64,000 nucleotides of DNA from Afipia sp. P52-10 (GCF_000516555.1 NZ_AZSJ01000003.1:1136066-1200065), one strand, 5' to 3'; counted from the stretch's first letter, positions 1 to 6,958 are shown. Translations and numbers: made by a program. Notes: a model not told the origin generated them from the sequence alone.

Positions 1-1
1 T

Positions 2-889
2 GTCGGCCCCTCTCAGATCGCTCCCGAACGCGCCAGCGCCGCCGTATCTCAAGGCGTGACGTTCGGCGGCCGCGACTTCGTTCTGTCCTACTATGCGAAG
101 GTGGATCCGACGGTGCGGGCTCAATCCCTCGCAGCGATCGTGATGATCGTCGGCGTCGCCCTCACGAGTATTCTCTGCGGCCTGTTTGGATATGTCGCCT
201 ACAACAACCTGCGCCTGAGTCGTGAGATCGAAGCACGCATCAGCTTCGAAGCCCGGCTCGGGGCCGTCATCGCCGAGCTGAACCATCGGGTGAAGAACAT
301 CCTGGCGGTGATCCAATCCATCGTCACCAGGACGATGCGGCCTGGCGCGGATGTCGATACGGCCCGCGAGCTCTTGATCGGCCGCATCCATGCGATGTCG
401 CATGTGGTCTCGCTGCTGAGCGATACCCACTGGCAGGGCGTACACCTGAAGAGCCTGCTGACCTCGCGGGCGATCCCTTATGCCGAACGGATCGCAGCGA
501 CGGGGCCCGACATCATCGTCAGCTCGCGCGCTGCGCAAAGCCTCTGCCTGCTTTTCTTCGAGCTCGCCTCGCAGGCCGCCGCAAGCGCCCGCGACCGGGC
601 AGGCGTCGAAGTCGCCGTGAAGTGGCAGGTCACCGGCAAGGGACCGAACGAACTGTTCGCGATGAAGTGGGAGGAGTTCAACGTCACTGCCGAAACGCGG
701 CACGAAGACAACGATTTCGGCGCGATCCTGCTCGACCGTGTCGCGCCGGAAGCGCTTGGCGGCACGTCACGCCGCTACTTCACCGAAACCAGCTACGTCT
801 TCGAAATCTCCGCCCCGATGCGCACCGTGGTCGACAAGACCGAGATGGATCGCACCGGCCGCCTGTCGGGACTGCTGCCGCGCAAGTAA
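2..889 (+). CDS. HWE-type sensor histidine kinase, C-terminal part, degenerate ATP-binding domain (5' end outside window)
   Basis: The frame is open to the left edge, so the gene begins upstream. Counting from the GTG at 56, a membrane helix lies at about residues 25-50. A phosphoacceptor box LNHRVKNILAVIQ follows, with His about residue 77, as in HWE/HisKA_2 kinases. The ATPase part looks degenerate: the usual HELxTNA N-box reads FELASQA, losing both His and Asn, and WxE is present (KWEEF) without the following glycines. A DFGAILLDRV stretch still resembles the C-terminal Gly-box. The gene converges on ecfG-nepR-phyR. By analogy with PhyP of Methylobacterium and Sphingomonas, a histidine-kinase-like protein acting as a PhyR phosphatase, it is probably a PhyR partner. 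That role is inferred. Confidence 0.8.
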   Translation, partial: VGPSQIAPERASAAVSQGVTFGGRDFVLSYYAKVDPTVRAQSLAAIVMIVGVALTSILCGLFGYVAYNNLRLSREIEARISFEARLGAVIAELNHRVKNILAVIQSIVTRTMRPGADVDTARELLIGRIHAMSHVVSLLSDTHWQGVHLKSLLTSRAIPYAERIAATGPDIIVSSRAAQSLCLLFFELASQAAASARDRAGVEVAVKWQVTGKGPNELFAMKWEEFNVTAETRHEDNDFGAILLDRVAPEALGGTSRRYFTETSYVFEISAPMRTVVDKTEMDRTGRLSGLLPRK

Positions 890-1286
890 GACCAGCCGGC
901 ACGCCAGCGCGGAATTCACCGCACTGTCGGAACACAAATCACCCCTCTCCCAGCCCTCACGCAAGCGCGAGCCACACGCCGATGGGCGGAGTCTGCTCGA
1001 TCGCGACAGACGGATGAGGGGACGCGTTTGTGCCAGGTCTTATGTGACGAGGCCTTTACGTGACGAGAGCTTTCGCGCGAAGCGAGACCGGTCGCGCAAA
1101 GCAAGGAACGTAGCCATGCACGGACAGTAGTAGCCATGCACGGAAAGCATTTGCCGGTCCTGATTCATCAGAACCGGCAAATGCGCCAAAGCGCGATGAG
1201 ATTTGGATGAATCGTCTTCGCGCTTTAGCTCATTGTGTAAGCATGACCGTTTCGGAAGACTGCTTCACACTTTTCCGGATCGTGCT
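890..1286. other. Gene-poor spacer with short direct repeats and the start of a dispersed repeat
   Basis: This stretch separates the kinase end from the ecfG end (convergent genes). No credible gene is seen. It contains a 14-base direct repeat, TAGCCATGCACGGA, at 1111-1124 and 1131-1144. Two nearby copies of GTGACGAG lie at about 1040-1070. The palindrome at 1151-1180 and the dispersed repeat from 1188 are listed separately. The CCCTCTCCC-rich piece near 945-960 resembles the dispersed repeat seen between cobS and cobT. Confidence 0.6.
1151..1180. repeat. Dispersed palindrome, type B, copy 1
   Basis: A 14-base inverted repeat (TTGCCGGTCCTGAT / ATCAGAACCGGCAA) with one mismatch and a two-base centre. 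Its core, GGTTCTGAT...ATCAGAACC, is shared with the palindrome at 3928-3956. In both places it lies upstream of the type A repeat. Confidence 0.75.
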
Positions 1287-1290
1287 TTAG
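1188..1290 (+). repeat. Dispersed intergenic repeat, type A, copy 1
   Basis: About 103 bases starting AAAGCGCGATGAGATTTGGA and ending in CACACTTTTCCGGATCGTGC. It is nearly identical over its length to 4047-4148, in the same orientation. The first 40 bases fold as a hairpin (AAAGCGCGA / TCGCGCTTT). Its right edge overlaps the ecfG stop codon (1287-1289). Repeats of this kind are common in Bradyrhizobiaceae genomes; that is recalled family knowledge, not a search. Confidence 0.85.
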
Positions 1291-1835
1291 CCGCTGCTGC
1301 CGCCGATCACCGCGCGGACCGTGTTGTCCGGACCGAAGTCATCAGCCCCATCCACATAAAGAAGATTGCTGAGCTTCGAGCGGGCGCGATTCACACGGCT
1401 CTTGATCGTGCCGACCGCACAGCCGCAGATCGCCGCGGCATCTTCGTAGGAGAAGCCGGACGCGCCGACCAGAATCAGCGCCTCGCGTTGATCCTGCGGA
1501 AGCTTGTCGAGCGCCTCGCGGAACTCCTGAAACTCGATATGCACGTTCTGACCCGGCTGGGTCTTCAGCGTGTTGGCATAGCTGCCATCCGCATCCTCGA
1601 CCTCGCGCCGACGCTTGCGATAGTCGGAGCGGAACAGGTTGCGAAGAATCGTAAACAGCCATGCCGGCAGATTCGACCCGGGCTGGAACGAGTCGATGTT
1701 GGCGATCGCGCGCAACAGCGTCTCCTGCACCAGGTCATCTGCCCGATCGGCGTTGCCGCTGAGCGAGATTGCGAAGGCGCGCAGATTGGGAACTGCCGCC
1801 AGGATGTCGTCACGCAGAGTGTCAGTGAGAGGCAT
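1287..1835 (-). CDS. ecfG: RNA polymerase sigma factor EcfG (general stress response)
   Basis: A 182-residue ECF sigma factor of the EcfG (ECF15) type. Region 2 includes DLVQETLLRAI. The linker is followed by region 4, with LPQDQREALILVGASGFSYE and a helix-turn-helix AVGTIKSRVNRARSKL. It directs RNA polymerase to GGAAC/CGTT promoters and is held by the anti-sigma factor NepR until PhyR-P captures NepR. Its ATG overlaps the nepR stop by one base (TAATG), which implies translational coupling. The gene lies in the classic order with nepR and divergent phyR, which fixes the identity. A dispersed repeat touches its 3' end. Confidence 0.96.
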   Translation of the reverse strand: MPLTDTLRDDILAAVPNLRAFAISLSGNADRADDLVQETLLRAIANIDSFQPGSNLPAWLFTILRNLFRSDYRKRRREVEDADGSYANTLKTQPGQNVHIEFQEFREALDKLPQDQREALILVGASGFSYEDAAAICGCAVGTIKSRVNRARSKLSNLLYVDGADDFGPDNTVRAVIGGSSG

Positions 1836-2068
1836 TAGTCAGACCCCTCCGCTTTTGTTGCGGGCGTTTCGGCACTGGGATCATCGAGTTTCCGGATGAG
1901 TTCGGCGAACCGCTCCGGCACGCCCTGACGCACGACGTCATCATACATCGCGCGCAATTGATGACCGATCCGCGCTTGGATTTCGCTGTTCAAGCCACCA
2001 GGACGCTTGTCCCGTGTCGAGTTTCCAGCGGCGTCTTGCGGCACTCCTAGAGGTTTTAATTCTTTCAT
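1835..2068 (-). CDS. nepR: Anti-sigma factor NepR
   Basis: A 77-residue small protein with the NepR core IGHQLRAMYDDVVRQGVPE (about residues 34-52) followed by RFAELIRKLDD. This helical pair binds EcfG and, competitively, the sigma-like domain of phosphorylated PhyR. The basic, disordered N-terminal and acidic C-terminal tails are typical. It is the first gene of the nepR-ecfG unit and is transcribed divergently from phyR. A GGAAC-N16-AGTT element upstream (2166-2190) suggests EcfG autoregulation. Confidence 0.95.
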   Translation of the reverse strand: MKELKPLGVPQDAAGNSTRDKRPGGLNSEIQARIGHQLRAMYDDVVRQGVPERFAELIRKLDDPSAETPATKAEGSD

Positions 2069-2165
2069 GACCCCGATCCGTAAATGACCTCGAGAATAGT
2101 TTCTGTGCTCCCGGGGCGTTTTTTCTAGACTTTAGAAGCCCTTGCCGCCGTTCGATTAGGTGCCT

Positions 2166-2190
2166 AACTCGTTCGAACGGTAAAAGTTCC
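2166..2190 (-). promoter_or_regulatory. Probable EcfG promoter of nepR-ecfG
   Basis: Read on the minus strand: GGAAC at 2190-2186, 16 bases, then AGTT at 2169-2166. This is one base off the GGAAC-N16/17-CGTT consensus. It lies about 100 bases upstream of nepR. Autoregulation of nepR-ecfG is usual in alphaproteobacteria. Confidence 0.65.
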
Positions 2191-2200
2191 GGACTTTTTG

Positions 2201-2225
2201 GGAACTTTTGACAAGGATGTGCGTA
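2201..2225 (+). promoter_or_regulatory. Possible EcfG promoter of phyR
   Basis: GGAAC at 2201-2205, 16 bases, then CGTA at 2222-2225. This is one base off consensus, about 60 bases before the phyR start. It is back to back with the nepR element 10 bases away. Confidence 0.6.
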
Positions 2226-2287
2226 GATTAGAGCGCCGCGGGAGCGGAACTCTCCGCCCCGCCAATTGACAATTCTACGGAGGCGGA

Positions 2288-3094
2288 ATGTCTCGATCTC
2301 AACTGGTTGCCGAACAACTGCCGCTGCTGCGGCGCTACGCTCGCGCCCTGACCGGCAGCCAAGCGTCTGGGGACGCTTACGTGGCCGCCATGCTGGAAGC
2401 TCTGCTGCAGGATCCGAACCTGCTCGATGAGAGTAAAGGCATGCGTCCCGGATTGTTCCGCATGTTCACCAAAATCTGGAACTCCGTCTCCATCAACGAG
2501 AATGTCGACGTCGTGCCACTGCACGCGCGCCCCGAGCAGCGGCTTTCCAATATCACGCCGCTGCCGCGACAAGTCTTCCTGCTGTTCTCGCTGGAAGGCT
2601 TCTCCGAGGAGGAAGTCGCTTTCATTCTCGATTGCGACCCGAAGGACGTGCGGCAGTATTCCGAGGCCGCCGGCCGCGAGCTTGCGGCGGAAATCGCGAC
2701 CGACGTCCTTATCATCGAGGATGAGACGTTCATCGCGATGGACCTGGAAAGCCTCGTCAAGAATCTCGGTCACAACGTGATCGGAGTCGCGCGCACCCAC
2801 AGCGATGCCGTCGAGATCGCGCGCAAGAAGACGCCGGGCCTGATCCTGGCGGACATTCAGCTCGCGGATGGCAGCTCGGGTCTTGATGCCGTCAACGAAA
2901 TGCTGCGTGAATTCGAAGTGCCGGTGGTGTTCATTACCGCCTATCCGGAGCGCTTCCTGACCGGCGAACGCCCGGAGCCCGCGTTCCTGATCTCCAAGCC
3001 GTTCCAGCCGGCGATGGTCTCCGCCGTTGCCAGCCAGGCGCTGTTCTTCAAGCGCAATTCCCGGAGCCGTCCGCCGCGCGTCGCGGCTTCGTAA
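2288..3094 (+). CDS. phyR: Response regulator PhyR (sigma-mimic anti-anti-sigma factor)
   Basis: 268 residues. An N-terminal ECF-sigma-like domain (about 1-130, with PLPRQVFLLFSLEGFSEEEV as a pseudo-region 4) precedes a receiver domain (about 138-255). The receiver residues are in place: acidic pair E144/D145, phosphoacceptor D189 in LILADIQLAD, T217 in FITAYP and K237 in SKPF. On phosphorylation the sigma-like half is freed and sequesters NepR, releasing EcfG. The start has a strong Shine-Dalgarno (GGAGGCGG). It is divergent from nepR-ecfG and followed by a hairpin at 3108-3134. Confidence 0.96.
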   Translation: MSRSQLVAEQLPLLRRYARALTGSQASGDAYVAAMLEALLQDPNLLDESKGMRPGLFRMFTKIWNSVSINENVDVVPLHARPEQRLSNITPLPRQVFLLFSLEGFSEEEVAFILDCDPKDVRQYSEAAGRELAAEIATDVLIIEDETFIAMDLESLVKNLGHNVIGVARTHSDAVEIARKKTPGLILADIQLADGSSGLDAVNEMLREFEVPVVFITAYPERFLTGERPEPAFLISKPFQPAMVSAVASQALFFKRNSRSRPPRVAAS

Positions 3095-3107
3095 CGATCT
3101 CGCCAGT

Positions 3108-3134
3108 AGGGCGCCGGAAAAAACCCGGCGCCCT
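3108..3134 (+). terminator. Hairpin after phyR
   Basis: A perfect 10-base stem (AGGGCGCCGG / CCGGCGCCCT) with a seven-base A-rich loop, 13 bases after the phyR stop. No U-tract follows, so it may be a weak terminator or a 3'-end stabiliser. Confidence 0.65.
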
Positions 3135-3398
3135 CCTGCGCGTCATGACCTCGGTGCCGTCCAGCGAACTAAGCGTTTGCGTTGAGTCAGAAGAAGCTCG
3201 TGGCCCAGCAGGGCTCAAGACAAAAACGAGGGCGCAGCCGGCATCACCACGACTGCGCCCCATAATTGCCGGCTAACTAGGGGCAGGGGGAATAGCCGGC
3301 TGTCAGGACGACGCGCCAGCCGCGAATTCGTTCCTGCAAATCCCACCTCCGATCACAAAATATTTTCTTGCCGCCTTTGCGCGCCGGTCGGGCCTCCG

Positions 3399-3424
3399 GG
3401 AACCGGCGGGCCCTGGACGACGTT
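3399..3424 (+). promoter_or_regulatory. EcfG-type promoter of the exported hypothetical gene
   Basis: An exact GGAAC (3399-3403), 17 bases, CGTT (3421-3424). It lies 52 bases before the ATG at 3477, a suitable distance. It marks this gene as a likely general stress response target. Confidence 0.82.
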
Positions 3425-3476
3425 TAGTTCGCAACAGGGTTCACGTACGAGCGATCGCTCAATCGCCGAGGCGTCA

Positions 3477-3923
3477 ATGACATACCGTTCTGCGTACCAT
3501 CTCACCGGCCTGGTGGCCGCGACAGCAGCAATAGCCGTATTCGGCGGCCTTCACTTCGAAGACGCCGCCGGCCGCAATCTCGATACCCTCTCTCCCGACG
3601 ATGCTCGTATCCAGAGCGGCACCACGCTCGCCGTCTCAAACATCAATCGGACGGAGAAAGCCGACCGCAGCCAGATCGCTACCGTTGGTTCGGGTAACGA
3701 GCGCACGATCACGTTTCAGCTTCCCAACCTTCCCGCGACCACCATCGCCATAAGGGTTGGAGAAACCGCTGGAGCGGGAGCGGCGAACCCGCCCACCCCG
3801 TCCGCCGGCAGCCGCTTTCTCTCTGGAGAGAAGCCACCCCGCCGCATCGTCGCTTGCGAGGGCGTGGTCAGCGCGCTGACCGAGGTTGCGAAGCACCTCC
3901 AACCAGGCCGATGCGTGACCTAG
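3477..3923 (+). CDS. Exported hypothetical protein, predicted EcfG target
   Basis: 148 residues with a hydrophobic N-terminal segment (about 8-25, LTGLVAATAAIAVFGGL) that looks like a signal peptide or anchor. The middle is polar and low in complexity. The C-terminal third is conserved-looking, with PPRRIVACEGVVSALTEVA and a final CVT; its two cysteines could pair. I recognise it only as a family of exported rhizobial proteins of unknown function. An exact EcfG promoter precedes it and a GAGG Shine-Dalgarno lies just before the ATG. A dispersed palindrome starts at its stop codon. Confidence 0.72.
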   Translation: MTYRSAYHLTGLVAATAAIAVFGGLHFEDAAGRNLDTLSPDDARIQSGTTLAVSNINRTEKADRSQIATVGSGNERTITFQLPNLPATTIAIRVGETAGAGAANPPTPSAGSRFLSGEKPPRRIVACEGVVSALTEVAKHLQPGRCVT

Positions 3924-3927
3924 AGAG

Positions 3928-3956
3928 CTTTGGTTCTGATCGAATCAGAACCAAAG
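3928..3956. repeat. Dispersed palindrome, type B, copy 2
   Basis: A perfect 13-base inverted repeat (CTTTGGTTCTGAT / ATCAGAACCAAAG) with a three-base centre. It begins four bases after the stop of the upstream gene and may serve as its terminator or as a repeat-family end. A tail (3957-4046) continues to CGCTCTAAAG, where the type A repeat begins. Confidence 0.8.
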
Positions 3957-4046
3957 TCTCGACGCACTTGTTTCGACGCATTTTCTTGACGCGAACTGAT
4001 TCCATCCGGATCGAGTCCGGGACAGGCTTTCGTCTGAAAACGCTCT

Positions 4047-4148
4047 AAAGCGCGAGGAGATTTGGACGAATCGTCTCGCGCTTTAGCTCATTATTTGAGC
4101 ATGATCTTTTCGGAAAACCGCTTCACACTTTTCCGGATCATGCTTGAG
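4047..4148 (+). repeat. Dispersed intergenic repeat, type A, copy 2
   Basis: Begins AAAGCGCGAGGAGATTTGGA and ends CACACTTTTCCGGATCATGC. It is a close direct copy of 1188-1290, 2.86 kb away. It contains the same hairpin, AAAGCGCGA / TCGCGCTTT. Confidence 0.85.
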
Positions 4149-4205
4149 GTCGCGAGACTTGGGTCACGCTTGTTGCCGCGATGGCGATAGCCAAGAGACG
4201 ACGCC

Positions 4206-4658
4206 TCACTCGGCGTCGTCGGTCGATTCGGTCGGCTCACGACGCTGGCCGGCGAACAGCCCCAGCGCCACGCCGCCGATCGCCAGCAGCGGAATCATCC
4301 GCCGTAACCCGACGGTTCGGACCAGTTGCAGGCCGATCGCAATCGCGGCCGGATCGGACAGGAATGTCGAGACCGGCGATTTCGCTGCCTGCGCCCTGGC
4401 CGCTTCCATTCGTCTTTGCTGCTGCTGTTGGATGATGGAATAGATCGTCGCGGCAATCAGCGCGAGCAGAAAGAAAACACCGCCGCCTGCGAAGCACGCC
4501 GCAACGGCCCCTTCCCGCGCCAACACATACATGAACGCCGCCGCCGCCAGAAAGCCAACGACAACAAAAAAGGAGACCGCCATTACGATCCCCAGACACG
4601 CCAGACGTGCGGCGCTGCCTGCGCTCGATTTCACATCGTCAACCAGCCGCTGAAGCAT
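4206..4658 (-). CDS. Holin-X-like (phage holin family) membrane protein
   Basis: 150 residues. Two adjacent hydrophobic helices (about 18-45 and 50-75) are followed by a Gln-rich basic stretch (IIQQQQQRRMEAARAQ) and a third hydrophobic segment near 118-137. This is the layout of the putative actinobacterial holin-X / YqjE-like family, often found beside DUF883 proteins. It lies 100 bases downstream of the DUF883 gene on the same strand, so it probably shares that gene's EcfG promoter. The name does not imply a phage origin; a role in the envelope under stress is inferred from context. GAGGA abuts the ATG. Confidence 0.75.
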   Translation of the reverse strand: MLQRLVDDVKSSAGSAARLACLGIVMAVSFFVVVGFLAAAAFMYVLAREGAVAACFAGGGVFFLLALIAATIYSIIQQQQQRRMEAARAQAAKSPVSTFLSDPAAIAIGLQLVRTVGLRRMIPLLAIGGVALGLFAGQRREPTESTDDAE

Positions 4659-4758
4659 TCCTCAAAGCCCCTTCCGGTCCAGGGAGAGAAGGCACGAGCC
4701 TGCTCTCCCGAAGTCCGTGCGTTTCACGATCACTTACGTCAGATCCACTGGGCCAAGA

Positions 4759-5127
4759 TCACCTGCGCCAGGTGACGCCGATCAGAAAGCCGAGCCCGAT
4801 CGCCAGACCAATCGCCGCAATGGGGCGCTGGACGATCGCATCCTCGAGCGTGTCCTCGATCGTCGCCGCCGCATCCTGAGCGGCCTCGAACGCGGCCGAA
4901 CCTTTCTTCGTGGCATCATCGACGACGGAATCCACGCTGGCACGGGCCTGCTTGTAAGTTTTGCGGGCCTGCTTCTGCGCCGAGCCTGTGAACGTGTTCA
5001 GCGCATCGGATAACTGGGCTGTCAGGGCCGATATCTCGCCCTTGACGCTTTCGACATCCTTCTGCAGGCGTTCATAGGTCGCTTTATCCATCACGTTTTT
5101 CACGGCTCCCTCGTCATCACTCGACAT
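4759..5127 (-). CDS. DUF883 (ElaB/YqjD-like) inner-membrane-anchored protein
   Basis: 122 residues. A long charged amphipathic helical region (about 10-95, rich in Lys, Glu and Ala) ends in one C-terminal membrane helix, PIAAIGLAIGLGFLIGVTW, and two Arg. This matches the ElaB/YqjD/DUF883 family, whose E. coli members are stress or stationary-phase proteins that anchor ribosomes to the membrane. AAGGAG precedes the ATG. An exact EcfG promoter lies just upstream, and the holin-X-like gene follows on the same strand. Confidence 0.88.
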   Translation of the reverse strand: MSSDDEGAVKNVMDKATYERLQKDVESVKGEISALTAQLSDALNTFTGSAQKQARKTYKQARASVDSVVDDATKKGSAAFEAAQDAAATIEDTLEDAIVQRPIAAIGLAIGLGFLIGVTWRR

Positions 5128-5156
5128 CGAACGCTCCTTATCAACGGTATGAAGTC

Positions 5157-5181
5157 AACGTAGGCCCGACTTGAAGGTTCC
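5157..5181 (-). promoter_or_regulatory. EcfG-type promoter of the DUF883 / holin-X unit
   Basis: On the minus strand an exact GGAAC (5181-5177), 16 bases, CGTT (5160-5157), about 30 bases upstream of the DUF883 start. It predicts EcfG-dependent transcription of this gene and, by read-through, of the gene at 4206-4658. Confidence 0.85.
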
Positions 5182-5394
5182 ATCCCGCCCGCGCGCGCCA
5201 TGGATGCCGGCGGTGCTCACTTTCGCATGCGGCTGGGTTGAACCAATCGCCGCCCTCGGCCGACCAAGTCTCAAGGACATTTGCGACAGCGCGCGGCAAA
5301 CCTTTCTCGGCGCAATCGACACCGTCAAAAGTTCGATGACGTCAAACTGAGCAGGGGCCATGCGCGGCTTGCCCACGCCGGCTGCCCGGACGTT

Positions 5395-5553
5395 CTAGAT
5401 GCGACCAAGAAGCAGAAGGATGAGGACCACGATCAAGATTGTGCCGACGATTCCGGAGGGGCCATAGCCCCAGTTGGCACTGTGCCTCCAACTCGGGAAG
5501 ACACCGAGCAGCAGCAAGATCAGAACGATAATCAGAATAGTGCCTAGCGACAT
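5395..5553 (-). CDS. DUF3309 small membrane protein
   Basis: 52 residues, starting MSLGTILIIVLILLLLGVFP with a second hydrophobic segment, IVGTILIVVLILLLLGRI, at the C-terminus. The SWRHSANWGYGPSG linker is typical of DUF3309. The two near-repeated segments could form a hairpin in the inner membrane. The frame stays open upstream to 5721, but the family length and the ATG at 5553 decide the start. Function unknown. It sits among EcfG targets; a GGAAC lies upstream (5611-5607), but no matching -10 is found at 16-17 bases. Confidence 0.85.
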   Translation of the reverse strand: MSLGTILIIVLILLLLGVFPSWRHSANWGYGPSGIVGTILIVVLILLLLGRI

Positions 5554-5715
5554 GATCCAGTCCTCATCCCGAACCCTGATCAAGCAAAGTCCGTTTGAGC
5601 GGAAGAGTTCCGCGACCAGAGAGATGATCGGCCCCCGCAACCGCTGCAACTTCAGCCCGGTCGGCGTGTTGTAAGTAGAACTAAGTATTGAGCAGAACCA
5701 AGTCTTGAGGGTGTC

Positions 5716-6387
5716 ATGCATCTGTCGATGAAAATGTCTCGCCGGATCGGCCTCGCCCTCACCGCCACGATGATCGCAGCCGGCCTTGCCGCAGCGCCTT
5801 CGCCTGTCCGGGCGTTCGATCTCTTCGAGGCCTTCTTCGGCGGAGATTCATCGCCGCCGCCATCACCGTTTCAACGGCCCCTCGGCTACGGCCGCGAAGA
5901 CAGCATGCCATTCCCACCCAGACCAACCGCCACCATTCGCACCCGCAGCCGCAGCGTTTCCACCGCCTATTGCGTCAGGACGTGTGACGGCCGCTATTTC
6001 CCTGTCACCGCCAATGGCGACCAGAGCCGGGCCGCGACCTGCAACAACCTGTGCCCGGCCAGCGAAACGAAGGTATTCTACGGCAGCACGATCGACACTG
6101 CCACGACCGACGGCGGCAAGTCGTATTCGTCGCTTCCCAATGCCTTCAAATATCGCGAGCAGCTCATCGCCGGCTGTACCTGCAATGGCAAGGACTCGGT
6201 CGGCCTCGCTTCGATCGCCATCGCGGACGACAAGACGATCCGCAAGGGTGACATCGTTGCGGGCGAAGGTGGCCTCGTCGTTGCCAACCAGAGCGCCAGC
6301 AAGCATCGCTCCGTCGCCAACTTCAGCCCGGCACCCGAACGCATCCGCGCGAAGTTCGCACGCACACCTGTCGCCGCGATCGATTAG
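5716..6387 (+). CDS. Exported DUF2865 protein
   Basis: 223 residues with a signal peptide (about 1-33, LALTATMIAAGLAAAPSPVRA). A Pro-rich linker leads to a DUF2865 core starting at YCVRTCDGRYFPV (about residue 85). The core carries several cysteines (CVRTCDGR, ATCNNLCPA, AGCTCNG) that are likely disulfide-bonded in the periplasm. The C-terminal tail is basic. Function unknown; the family is largely alphaproteobacterial. Start choice is between ATGs at 5716, 5728 and 5734; GAGGG precedes 5716. No EcfG promoter was found for it. Confidence 0.85.
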   Translation: MHLSMKMSRRIGLALTATMIAAGLAAAPSPVRAFDLFEAFFGGDSSPPPSPFQRPLGYGREDSMPFPPRPTATIRTRSRSVSTAYCVRTCDGRYFPVTANGDQSRAATCNNLCPASETKVFYGSTIDTATTDGGKSYSSLPNAFKYREQLIAGCTCNGKDSVGLASIAIADDKTIRKGDIVAGEGGLVVANQSASKHRSVANFSPAPERIRAKFARTPVAAID

Positions 6388-6424
6388 GCCACACGGCCGG
6401 CACCGACCGTCCGGCCATCGGCCG

Positions 6425-6450
6425 GGAACTCCAGCCCTACCGCGTGCGTT
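6425..6450 (+). promoter_or_regulatory. EcfG-type promoter of the 53-residue membrane protein
   Basis: An exact GGAAC (6425-6429), 17 bases, CGTT (6447-6450), 87 bases upstream of the ATG at 6537. It lies downstream of the DUF2865 stop, so it drives only the small gene. Confidence 0.83.
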
Positions 6451-6536
6451 GCCAACATAGATGCAGGCCGAGATGCCTGCATCGAGATTGCGCCGAGCTG
6501 CACGGCTCGCGTCACGCCAAGGAAAGGGGCCGCTGA

Positions 6537-6698
6537 ATGTCGATACTGATCGGTATTCTCATCACGTTTCTCGTCGTTATCCTGGTTCTGTATCTGATTA
6601 ACATGTTGCCGTTGGACGGCCGGGCCAAACAGATCGCGCAAGCGATCGTCGTCATCATCGGCATCCTTTCGCTGCTGAAATATCTCGCGGTGTTCTGA
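6537..6698 (+). CDS. Small membrane protein, Thivi_2564-like
   Basis: A 53-residue gene starting MSILIGILITFLVVILVLYL. A membrane helix (2-22) is followed by INMLPLDGRAK and a second helix (about 32-52). The layout matches the Thivi_2564-like family of tiny two-helix membrane proteins of unknown function. AAGGAAAGG lies upstream of the ATG. It has its own EcfG promoter and ends at a strong bidirectional terminator, so it is probably expressed as a short stress-induced transcript. Confidence 0.8.
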   Translation: MSILIGILITFLVVILVLYLINMLPLDGRAKQIAQAIVVIIGILSLLKYLAVF

Positions 6699-6713
6699 CG
6701 CACGCGGCAAAAC

Positions 6714-6740
6714 AAAGCCCCGGCACCGGCCGGGGCTTTT
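6714..6740. terminator. Bidirectional terminator
   Basis: An 11-base stem (AAAGCCCCGGC / GCCGGGGCTTT) flanked by A and T runs on both sides. It lies between the convergent small membrane protein gene and csbD and can serve both. Confidence 0.88.
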
Positions 6741-6757
6741 GCATGCGATCCAGCGAC

Positions 6758-6958
6758 TTATTTCAACGAGCTGAACCAGGTATCGACTTCCTTGCGCGCC
6801 TGGTCCTTTGCGTATCCATAGCGCTGCTGGATCTTGCCCTCGAGCTGCTCGCGTTTGCCTTCGATGACGTTCAAATCATCGTCCGTGAGCTTGCCCCACT
6901 TCTCCTTCACATTGCCCCTGAACTGCTTCCAGTTTCCTTCGACGCGGTTCCAATCCAT
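6758..6958 (-). CDS. CsbD family stress protein
   Basis: 66 residues: MDWNRVEGNWKQFRGNVKEK, then WGKLTDDDLNVIEGKREQLEGKIQQRYG. This is the CsbD signature, a small hydrophilic helical protein induced by general stress (sigma-B in Bacillus, EcfG in rhizobia). The start is set at 6958 because a GGAGG Shine-Dalgarno precedes it and because the EcfG promoter at 6993-7017 would lie inside a longer version starting at 7003. Confidence 0.93.
   Translation of the reverse strand: MDWNRVEGNWKQFRGNVKEKWGKLTDDDLNVIEGKREQLEGKIQQRYGYAKDQARKEVDTWFSSLK

Larger units (their letters stand above)
3095..3476. other. Spacer between phyR and the exported hypothetical gene
   Basis: No gene is supported. Besides the hairpin at 3108-3134 it holds a second inverted repeat (GGGCGCAG ... 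CTGCGCCC, about 3231-3261), a T/A-rich patch near 3355-3370, and the EcfG promoter at 3399-3424. Confidence 0.55.

Noticed and set aside
4206-4658. Prophage lysis gene (holin)
   Set aside because: The holin-X name reflects the fold family only. No other phage genes are near and the neighbour is DUF883, a usual chromosomal partner.
5204-5350. A 48-codon plus-strand open frame opposite the stress genes (starts MPAVLTFACG)
   Set aside because: No ribosome binding site, a start close to the DUF883 promoter, and no recognisable family. It may be a gene remnant, but evidence is too thin.
5587-5611. Possible EcfG promoter for the DUF3309 gene
   Set aside because: GGAAC is present on the minus strand (5611-5607), but the bases 16-17 away read ACTT or CTTT, not CGTT.
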